A stretch of 64,000 bases of DNA, from positions 68,653,604 through 68,717,603 of the forward strand of contig CM037587.1 of NCBI GenBank assembly GCA_021018995.1, given 5' to 3'. The position numbers and the translations under genes were made by a program. Shown here piece by piece: positions 55,967-64,000 of this stretch (position 1 is the stretch's first letter; every line of letters begins with the position of its first letter). This stretch comes from Chloranthus sessilifolius. Taxonomy: Eukaryota > Streptophyta > Magnoliopsida > Chloranthales > Chloranthaceae. The notes below the pieces were generated by a model. That model was not told where the DNA came from and ran no database searches. It saw nothing but the letters and a program-made list of their open reading frames with translations.

Positions 55967-57510
55967 TGATCGGACCCAAATATTGTACAAATTATTCCCA
56001 GATCGTAGCTTTGTTAGACCTCACTTAACCACTAATATACGCTTTTAGTTCGTGTTGTGTTGCAACAGGTACAAAAGTTGATTAAATGTCAAACTGGTTA
56101 AAAGTGCAAAGTTATAAATAAACCCAAGCAAAAGGTAAGGATCCAAGGAAGAACTAATGAAGGAATGCGTCCAAAGCTTAAATGGACCGGTCGAAACTGC
56201 AAATTTGACCAATCGAAATAGTGCAGTAGAAGGGGTTCCCAGCTGAAGAAGAACAGAGCTTAAATGGACCAGTCGAAGCACATAATCGACCGATTAGAAC
56301 TCCAGAAGGCTTCAAAAATGCAAAAAGGCGACCGGTCAGGATTCAACCGACCTGTCAAATTCGAGCTAAACAGAGGATAGAAATCACAGAGGAATTAACT
56401 GACCGATTAGAAATAAAGTCAACCGGTCCATTAAATAAAGAAGCTGAAGCCTCCGCAAGTTGTCTTCTACCTGGAGAAGGAAAGTAAAGCTGACCGGTCG
56501 GTTCTCCAACACTGACCGGTCGGAACAAAGTTTTTGTGCGAGAAATCAGGTCGGTACAGCTGTGGATGACGCCTAAACTCCGAGATCCTCTTCGGAAATC
56601 TCTTCTAAACAATCAGGATAACTCCAAATCGCACAGATTTCCATCTAAACTCATCTTCCTTGCAGGATTTTTAGGATTTAAAGAATCCTTGCCGTGTATA
56701 TTTGTTCTAGGGCCTTGTAATCTATAAATAAGGACCCTAGGTTTTAGTTTCTAGGGGACTCGCACGCCGAAATCTTTCTAGAGAGCTCCGACGTGAGTTT
56801 TCGTAGTTTTAGGTTAGGAATAGTTCTGGAATAAGAGTGAGACTGGATGTAATCATCAATGAGAGTCTGCATCAGCAATGATGGAACTCTCTGAATCGAT
56901 GCACTCTTAAAGATTCGGGTTGGATCTCTTGTATTCTGGATAAGTATATTTAATGAAGTTCTGTTTCTTTTTCTACTTGTGAATTCCATTAATGGTACGA
57001 TTGCATGTTAGAGGTTCCGACTAGATTGAGAACGAGATAGTAACGTTGTAGTCTTATTTAGCATAATTCAGTGGTCTTGTAGGGATTGGGTTAACCTAGA
57101 TAGGATATTCACTAACGGACTAGGCGTTATAGGGTAGTTTTGTTGGTTTGTGCAATGGTTCTTTGACGATTAGGTCTGTCTAACCCATGATTAGATTTAC
57201 CAAAGCCATATACGAAGTAACTGAGCTTGTAGTCAGGAGAGGGAGTACTAGGGATTCATGGTAGAAAAGAAGTAGGATTTATTATTATACGAATCTAGAA
57301 TCCAATAGGGATTCCAATCTACTTTCCCCTTTCTTATTATTAAAACTATGTAGATTTGTTTATTTAATTTAGGAATCTAATGCTACAAAGTATTTCATAA
57401 AATAGAATTAAGTGAGAGATAAATGACAAATCCCTGTGATTCGACACCCTTGGACTCTCCCAAGTACATATGAACTTATGCACTTGCAAGGTCATATTTT
57501 AAGACGATCA
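55967..57510 (+). mobile_element. Element B 3' LTR
   Basis: TGATCGGACCC to GACGATCA, followed by AGTAA (57511-57515). The array at 56185-56530 and TATA TCTATAAATAA (56721-56731) match those of the 5' LTR. Confidence 0.9.
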
Positions 57511-57515
57511 AGTAA

Positions 57516-59010
57516 CTTAAATACTATTCCAAGCACATATAGCATCAGAAGCCACATATATATAAATGGGAATCCCTAACCATCATCGTTCAATGAATCA
57601 TTTTTCATAAATGTCCAGGCCCCTGCGTTGTGAGGGATGCTTATGTCGAATGAAGCTTTACCGTTGACTGGTAGGAATGTACGGATATCCCGCCATATCG
57701 GAGCACAAGGGATTCATTTCACATGAACCTTAAATCATTGTATAAATTCTAACTTATAGTTTTCACACCATGTAAAGTGATTACATTATAATTATTTTTG
57801 AAGACTAGTATTCATACACGAATCCTAAGTTCACACAACACACTTATCACATCACATTTCAATTTCATTTACAAAGCTTGCTATGAAAGATTCAAAAAAA
57901 TCAAATGTTTAGATGCATATAGGCTTATCATGCTTTATCTTATCACATCATTCAATCTATACAAAGACTCCATATGGATATTCACCAGTTTAACCTACAT
58001 CCCAAATCATCCAAAGACTCTTTAGAAATGTCTAAGGAAGCCTAACGGTTGAAGTTTTTAAAAACTTCACAAGAAAAATAGTGAAAATGCCTTAACTCTG
58101 TATCTCGCGCACGCAAAATGCAGGGTCAGGCGCACGAGTCACATGGCCCACACAGCTCGTGCGAGTAAGGCACAGAGGCTCACTGGTGTCTCTCTTTCCC
58201 TTTGTTTTTCATGTGCATGGGGCTTATCTAAAGGAATCTCATGCGCATGTGGAGCAATGCTTGTGTGAGCGAGATTCAGAAACTCTTCAAATCTCATAAT
58301 TTCTGAACTTATTTCTCTCGTGATTTCTTGTCATTCATACCCACACTTCACACAAATTTATACACATCTAAGTCTACAATTTTAACATCTTTGAGTAGCG
58401 GTTTATCATCTTCCAAGCTAGCGAAATCACGCGATACGAAAAAAGTATCGGAGCGGTTTCCTCTCTTTACACACAATGGGTCTCAAAACTCATTCGGCCA
58501 CAATCCACGCCCTGCCAACTCTCACAACATCTCAAATCAACGGTAACTACTCCTTCAACAAAATTGCAGAATTTTATGAAGGCTTAACGCCCCAGAGTAC
58601 ACGAATTTGGTGAACCCCTTCTTCTCCTTCGCAACCCTTTCTCACTCTCTCTCTCTAAGTAAGCAAAGTAAGCAAAAATAGATGAAAGAGAGTTGTGCAT
58701 GTGAGGTCACTCCCCACATATCTATAAGTGTTTGCTTCAATGTGAAGCATTCACACACAACATGTGTGTGATCACTATCCATTTGAACTTCTTAGTGTGA
58801 AGCACATACACACATAGGTGTGTGTATGTGAAGCTGCTTTGGTTCCAATGCAAACCCCACACACCTAACCTGGTACCGCTCATTCTCACGTGCTCACTGA
58901 TCGTTACACACGCACATATTGATCCCGTCAAATCCCAAATGGTATAGAGCCCCGTACCAATACATGTACTTATTTGGCTTACTCGATTTCCTAAATCTGG
59001 GGACATTACA
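57516..59010 (-). mobile_element. Element C 3' LTR, proximal piece
   Basis: On - the LTR starts TGTAATGTCCCCAGATTTAG at 59010, directly after a polypurine tract. It has a possible TATA site CTTATAGATATGTGG (about 58715-58730), CT/AG-repeat leader (58640-58660), and the CTCGCGC-type array (58103-58275). It is cut by element B at 57516; the rest is 34446-35129. Confidence 0.75.
58103..58275. promoter_or_regulatory. CTCGCGC / GCGCACGAG motif array in the C LTR
   Basis: TCTCGCGCACGCAAAATGC, GGCGCACGAGTCAC, GCTCGTGCGAG (palindromic, about 58155), CATGTGCATGGGG, TCATGCGCATGTGG and GTGTGAGCGAGATTC. The inferred half-site is CTCG(C/T)GCG. The internal counterpart is at 61627-61857. Unlike A, B and D, this LTR array lies downstream of the only TATA-like site I found. 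Confidence 0.6.
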
Positions 59011-59023
59011 TCCTCCCCCACTT
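59011..59023 (-). promoter_or_regulatory. Polypurine tract of element C
   Basis: On - AAGTGGGGGAGGA stands directly before TGTAATGTCCCC. This is the typical plus-strand primer and LTR junction of Tekay/Del-type elements. Confidence 0.85.
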
Positions 59024-60336
59024 ATAAAAATATTCATCCTCGAAAATTGACCTAAGTTACATGGCCACTAACATGCTAATCAAAGAATACATTGAAACCT
59101 AACCTCACATCTCAAAATGAAAAATATCCCCAAGCTGAATTTAAGACCACACAAAGCCAATATCCACAACCTACATGAAAACACATATACATATCCATGA
59201 TTAATATTCAAGTCCACGAGTTGTGGTATTACCACAACTAATGTGAACATCGCACCTGCATGAAAAAGCCATCCACAATCCACACATTTACACATACACA
59301 AACAATCTAATGGTTACCAGGCATTCACTACACACATCCAGAAAAGTAACTGGAACATAATTGGACCACACATCCAATGCAACACTTGGTCAAATGTAAC
59401 CCTACAATTGTACCTGCATGGAAAAACTCAAAATCGACACATATACTTATGAAAATTCGAAATTGAAATAGACATACAATCTCAAATTTAAGCACAAAAA
59501 TCTCAATTTCCACCTGTATAAGCAAGCTAATCCAAAACCTTTCACATTCACTTTCAAAATTTAATAATCTACACATGCAAGTGCCAATTCCAAAAACAAA
59601 ACCATTTACATCTATTAACATTTATGTAACGCAACTCACAACATGTCAATACTCTGTATGAAAAACATAGCCATAATAATAACCATGACATTCCAAATTA
59701 GCTAAAGGCATTCGAATCATCCTACCTGCACAAAAATCCACAATCTAATATCTACATTCCACATATCCACAACATTCACATTGGCAACCTCCTAACCATG
59801 TGAGCATTTCACATTTTCAGATAACTAAAGCTACCAATCAATAACCACAATGGTTATAACACAACTCATAAACTAAAAGTGCCCATTCATATTCAAAATA
59901 AAACTTCTATTTTGCCAAGTTAAACCTATTATCCATCCAGATGTGGCAATCATGCCACCATAGTTTTGGGACTCACACAAAAAAATTAAACTATCCTCAT
60001 GTGGCAACCATGACACCACAGTTTTAGGACTTAAACACCAGCAATTTACAAAATGAATATCATTTTACATTCCCCAAAATAAATTCCCCCAAAATAACCT
60101 CTATAAGTCAAACTCTCTTATCAGTCCTTAGCATCACCAGGCTGCTCGTCAAAGTCCTTGGGTCCTCCCGCTCCAGAACTAGAAGCCTAAGGTACACAGG
60201 CTCGTGCAGCCGCCATGCGCTGTAAATAATCTGAAGGATAAATATAGTGCATTGAGTCGATCAGCAAGGCCTCATGGTAATGGAGATGGCGTGTGATTTG
60301 CAGCTTTTGATGCTCGACCATCTGAAGTGCCAAGTC
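59024..60336 (-). other. Element C 3' non-coding region
   Basis: AC-rich on +, with many CCACAA / CACATCCAC phrases and two copies of 'TGTGGCAA(T/C)CATG(A/C)CACCA' (59942, 60001). The minus ORFs 58737-59021, 59080-59301 and 59328-59621 are rich in Cys/Val/Phe and match no domain I know. I treat them as composition effects. Confidence 0.6.
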
Positions 60337-61405
60337 CTATGAATCCATCCTTTTAAAAAGTTCTGTCGTGAAGTCCTCACAACCATATGGAGGAATTTGT
60401 GGATGTACTGGAGTGTACTGTGGTGGTATCGGGGGCAGAGCTGCCTGCTCTGGTCCTAGGTGAGGGGGTTGTTGTTCTTGTTGTTGTTGTGCATGTTGCG
60501 TTATGTCTCTTTCAATTTTTCGTATAACACTTGCTTGGAGGCTGGTGTAATTGAGGTTCAGATCCTTAGCCCGATAACTTTTAACATTATCCGTGGAGAG
60601 GGGTTCATCCGGGTGAACCTCATAATTGTTGGCTTCTGATGAGGGCTCGTACTGCTCAATCATCCTTGAGATTAATCGAGCATAGGATAAAAGGTATAAT
60701 ACAGTTGGAACTGCTCCTGGCTTTGTACGCTCATGGGCGTATTTTATTCCTTCTCTCACCAAGGCAGGTGCATTAAACCACCTATTTTGGTAATCCACAA
60801 ATAGGGCTTGAAGGAAAGAATCCCGCCGTTCTTGTTCATGGCCCAATGGATAAAGATTTTTCTTGATAATTATATCCAAAGGCCATAGGTGCTCTAGCAA
60901 TTGGGCCCTCATAACGGATTTCCCAGTTCCAGTATCTCCAGTGGTCATCTGAGCCACAATGTGATGAAAATTGTCTAATTCACGGATTGGGGACCCCACA
61001 CCCCCATCATCCAAAAATTCCCAAGAGCAATTCATAGCCTTGGCAATGTCTTTTTGGGCAAAGACAAGGGTCTTCTTGTCAATTATGGCGATCAATTTAG
61101 TGTTAGTGGCGGTCCATCCGTAAAGTTTGATAAAACAACCAAACTAAGTGCGGGTAGTAGCAATCATAGAATGGACGCAAAATTGATGTCATCACGATCG
61201 TTGTGAGGTAATTTAGGGTCCACTCCATGGTCGGTAAGTTCTTGAAGAGATCTTTGTGAAACGACCATTCAAGTTCAAACGTTTTTTATTCCCACCATTC
61301 GGCGGGTTGGACACGAGGGTTAGGTGGAGGAGCCACCTTAGCTTGCTTAGAACTCGACGGTTTTATGGCCAATTTCTTCATATGAGTTGAGGTTTTTGGT
61401 GCCAT
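60337..61405 (-). pseudogene. Element C extra 3' ORF, homologous to the extra ORF of element A
   Basis: ATG at 61405 (MAPKTSTHMKKLAIKPSSSK), a basic Lys/Ser/Pro start as in A. TAG or TAA breaks occur near 61286 and 61100-61140. The open part 61095-60337 has DIAKAMNCSWEFLDDGGVGS, HHIVAQMTTGDTGTGKSVMR, YPLGHEQERRDSFLQALFVD and WFNAPALVREGIKYAHERTK. Aligned with A: MVAHLTQGIVGTGQSIMRRD, GHIQERRTPILEALFHF, then FNAPMLIFEAM. GTGxSxMR and GHxQERRxxxLxALF are shared. A Gln-rich tail (QQQEQQPPHLGP) follows. Function unknown. Such an ORF is usual in Athila but less expected in a chromovirus. Confidence 0.75.
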
Positions 61406-61610
61406 GATAGGGTTTTCTAAGAAAAGAATGAAATTGAGTTCCAAAAAGGTAAAACTTACCTCCTTCATGAATAATATCCAAGGGATTTTATTGGAGATGT
61501 ACAACTTAATCGATTTGGAAGAAAATCTGACTTCTCACCCAAAGAAGATGGAAGGAACCCTATAAACTCCCTTTCATTTCACGCGAAGTGACCAAGAAAA
61601 GGGTTAAAAC

Positions 61611-61857
61611 CCTTATATAGCTTGATACTCGCATGCACGACAACTAAGGCTCGGGCGCGCGAGTCTCAGTCCGTCACAGGGAATTGAATTCTATTTTTTT
61701 TTTTTTTTCTTTCTGAGTGACTCACACGAGCAAGATTGGGACCTCAGGCATGTGAGTTTCAGCATACCATAGGGAATCGAATTCCCTTTCTTATGTTCCC
61801 CTTTCAGAGTGCCTCGCGCGAGCGAGATGTTAATCTCATGGCGCGCGAGTTCACAAG
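61611..61857 (-). promoter_or_regulatory. Internal CTCGCGCGAG array and TATA box upstream of the element C extra ORF
   Basis: On + : CTCGCATGCACGAC (61629), GGCGCGCGAGTCTCAG (61653), CTCACACGAGCAAG (61721), GGCATGTGAGTTTCAG (61747), CTCGCGCGAGCGAGA (61813; CTCGCGCGAG is a perfect palindrome), TGGCGCGCGAGTTC (61840). On - a TATA box CTATATAAGG (61621-61612) follows, then the ORF's ATG about 205 bases on. The motif family is that of the C LTR. Confidence 0.7.
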
Positions 61858-62109
61858 CATCTCTTTTTGTGTTGCTTTCTATTTTATTTTTCATTTCTTC
61901 TGCTTTCAACATCATCTCTACAATGTTTGAGGCACCTTTTGGCATCAATCCTTTTACTTAAACTCCATCTACATCAATCAAACCTTGTCGGTCTCTTATG
62001 GGGCCAATTCATGATGATGTTATTCAAGATAATCAAGTACTAATTTAACACTAATCTAACAATAAATTGAAACTTGAAATGCTAATTCTCATTATAAAAC
62101 AAAATTTTT

Positions 62110-63280
62110 ACACATGGTTCACTCAAACAATTGCGGGAACTCGTCGCTCATGTCCAACTCGTGTTCCCATGTGGCTTCTTCCGGCTAATGGTTCTGCCAT
62201 CTGACAAGCACTAATGTGATCCTTTGATATGTAGTACCTATTCTTTCCGATCAAGAATTTGCACCGGCTCTTCTCCAACCATCAAGTCTTCTTGAATTTC
62301 GATCGGTTGGTAATCTAGGACGTGAGTTGGATCCTTCATGTATCATCTCAGCACTGACACATGAAACACGTTATGCATGCTTGAGAGTTGCGGTGGTAGG
62401 GCAACTCGATAAGCAACTTCTCCAATGCGTCCCAAAACCTCAAAAGGTCCCATGTAACGTAGACTCAACTTTCCATGCTTCCTGAAATGCATTATGCCTT
62501 TAGTAGGCGAAATCTTGATGAAGACATTGTCTCCCATTTGAAAGAAATGTGCGGCATTAATATTACAACTATACGTACATATTTATCGAAGTTTGCATTG
62601 TAACTAAGGTATTAAGTTTACCTGAAACTCAACGCTTATTCTTTTAAGGTCAGCATAGCTCTTTTGTCGGCTATGTGCGACATTTAACTTTTCTCAAATC
62701 AAGCGTACTGCTCTGATGGTACTTTCAGTAATTTTTGGACCCAAAATGAATTTTTCTCCTATTTCTTCCCAATTTATTGGAGATTTATATCGTCTCCCAT
62801 ATAAAGCTTCATACGGTGCCATACCGATACTCGTTTGATAGCTATTATTATATGCGAATTTGATTAGGGGTAAATGTTGATCCCATGATCCTTGAAATTC
62901 AAGCATACAAGCTCATGGGATGTCTTTTATGATTTGATTTACTCTTTCTGTTTGTCCATCTGTCTATAGATGAAATGTTGAACTGAAGTTCCAGCCTCAT
63001 ACCCATCCCTTCTTGAAACTTCTTCCAAAACTGTGACGTATACAATGGATCTCGATCTGAGGCAATGCTTACAGGAATACTGTGCAATCGTACGATCTCT
63101 CTCATGTATATTTCTGTAAGTCTACTTGCTATATACGTCATATTGTATGGCAAGAAATGGGCTGACTTGATCAGTCTATCGACGACCACCCAAATGACAT
63201 TGTGCTTCCTCACTGTCCGTAGCAAGCCTAAAATAAAACTCATGGAAATGGATTCCCAATTCCACTCTAGTATCGGTAAT
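62110..63280 (-). pseudogene. pol: Element C integrase core, GPY/F module and chromodomain, decayed
   Basis: WNWESISMSFILGLLRTVRK then HNVIWVVVDRLIKSAHFLPY (63275-63155) is the chromovirus core. The first catalytic Asp (normally D in ISMDF) is Ser. SIASDRDPLYTSQFW keeps the second. YNNSYQTSIGMAPYEALYGR (62848-62789) follows in another frame. GDNVFIKISPTKGIM, LRYMGPFEVLGRIGEVAYRV (62534-62400) is the GPY/F module. PEEATWEHELDMSDEFPQ, frameshifted at about 62185-62130, is the chromodomain end, which in living elements targets integration to marked chromatin. Confidence 0.8.
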
Positions 63281-64000
63281 GGTGCGGAGGTTAGTTTTTT
63301 CTTAAGTTCTTGGAAACTTTTCTCACATGCTTCAATCCACTCAAACATAACATCCTTCCTTGGGAGTCTTATGAGTGGTCCCGAAATCTTAGAGAATCAT
63401 TCTACAAATCTTCTTTAATACCCAACCAGACCGAGGAAACTGTAAAACTCAATCATAGTCCTTGGTTGTTCCCATTCTACCACAACCTCCTCGATCTTTG
63501 TCGGATCCACTATGACACCTGCTTCTGAGACTATATGACCCAAAAAGCTTTCTTGTTCTAGCCAAAACTCACACTTGCTGAGTTTGGCATATAACTGGTG
63601 TTCACACAACGTCTGCAAAGCGATCCTCAGATGCAGCTCATGTTCTTCCTTAGACTTTGAGTAGATGAGAATATCATCCATCAACACCACCACACTTGTA
63701 TCAAGATGTGGTTTGAACACCCTGTTCATGAGATTCATGAATGAACCTAGTGCATTAGTTAAGCTGAAAGGCATTACTAGGAACTCGAAATGCCCATATC
63801 TAGTTTGGAAAGCCCTCTTCTGAACATCCTCGACTTTCACTTTTAGCTGATGGTAACCAGATCTCAAGTCAATTTTGGAAAAGAATTGCTCCTTGTAATT
63901 GATCAAAGAGATCATCGATCATAGGTAAAGGTACCAGTTCTTGATCGTCAACTTGTTCAACTGACGATAGTCGATGCACAACCTTATCGACCCGTCCTTT
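63281..64000 (-). pseudogene. pol: Element C reverse transcriptase, partial
   Basis: From the window edge: KDGSIRLCIDYRQLNKLTIK, a frameshift, then [16 protein letters not shown] (first catalytic Asp in KIDLRSGY), [15 protein letters not shown], catalytic [19 protein letters not shown] (about 63725-63670), [19 protein letters not shown], and [11 protein letters not shown] with a stop at 63415. FEWIEACEKSFQELKKKLTS ends the thumb near 63290. The frame then runs directly into integrase WNWESIS, so RNase H and the zinc domain are deleted. MDD in place of YVDD/FVDD is normal or slightly changed. Confidence 0.85.

Larger units (their letters stand above)
35130..57510 (+). mobile_element. Element B: gag-only Athila-like LTR retrotransposon, split by element A
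   Basis: LTRs 35130-36679 and 55967-57510 both start TGATC and end GATCA and are flanked by AGTAA. The primer-binding site at 36686 resembles the end of tRNA-Asp, as in Athila. Without element A (36924-51299) the element is about 8 kb: gag (51463-52290), a motif array, a small ORF and 2 kb of non-coding 3' sequence. No protease, RT, RNase H or integrase was seen. It must have been moved by enzymes from another element, like the TR-GAG class. Confidence 0.88.
59011..63999 (-). mobile_element. Element C: chromovirus (Tekay/Del-like), 3' part, runs off the window
   Basis: Minus-strand order: RT (64000-63350), integrase with a GPY/F module and chromodomain (63280-62110), a motif array, an extra ORF (61405-60337), 1.3 kb of non-coding sequence, the polypurine tract, and the 3' LTR. 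The GPF module and chromodomain mark a chromovirus. Part of pol is deleted (RNase H to integrase N-terminus). Gag, the 5' LTR and the second target duplication lie beyond 64000. Confidence 0.8.

Noticed and set aside
59328..59621. Minus-strand ORFs in the 3' region of element C
   Set aside because: Cys/Phe/Val-rich composition without domain, in AC-rich non-coding DNA next to the polypurine tract.

Overview
The window is plant nuclear DNA made almost entirely of transposable elements. The plant origin is shown by Ty3/gypsy LTR retrotransposons of the Athila, Tat and chromovirus (Tekay/Del-like) lineages, a hAT transposase remnant, and plant-only 'plant mobile domain' and DUF7745-like reading frames. 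An angiosperm with a large, repeat-rich genome fits best; the species cannot be named. No intact host gene was found. Every coding region is broken by stops or frameshifts.

Layout. (1) 1-6.8 kb: old intergenic repeats, including an LTR-like tail, a diverged ~760-bp tandem pair, a 69-bp tandem array and a candidate solo LTR at 5177-6801. (2) 6846-31870: an LTR-like sequence E split by element D (7143-30678, target duplication GTATC). D is a Tat-lineage element with gag, protease, G-patch, RT, RNase H, a second RNase H and integrase on +. On the opposite strand, between integrase and the 3' LTR, are two decayed genes. One is a plant-mobile-domain gene that still has about five spliceosomal introns; the other is DUF7745-like. 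A solo Athila-type LTR (9663-11954) sits inside D. (3) 32.2-34.4 kb: a truncated hAT transposase on -. (4) 34446-64000: a three-deep nest. Chromovirus C (- strand, running off the window) cut into the hAT. C's 3' LTR was split by element B (35130-57510, TSD AGTAA), a gag-only Athila-like element. B's leader was split by element A (36924-51299, TSD TGGCT), a full-length Athila-type element with gag, pol and a large extra 3' ORF.

How the parts work together. The unusual pattern is regulatory. Elements A, B, C and D each carry their own short palindromic motif array: TTTTCGAAAA in A, ACCGGTCGAAA-like in B, CTCGCGCGAG-like in C, and TGGCGCAACT hairpins in D. In each element the array is present in the LTR and again just upstream of the extra (non gag-pol) gene, usually next to a TATA-like box. 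A's array and that of the related solo LTR lie in homologous LTR bodies but have different cores. This suggests two co-controlled promoters per element and fast-changing recognition sites, possibly read by the extra proteins. That last step is inference. A and C, from different lineages, also share a homologous extra ORF.
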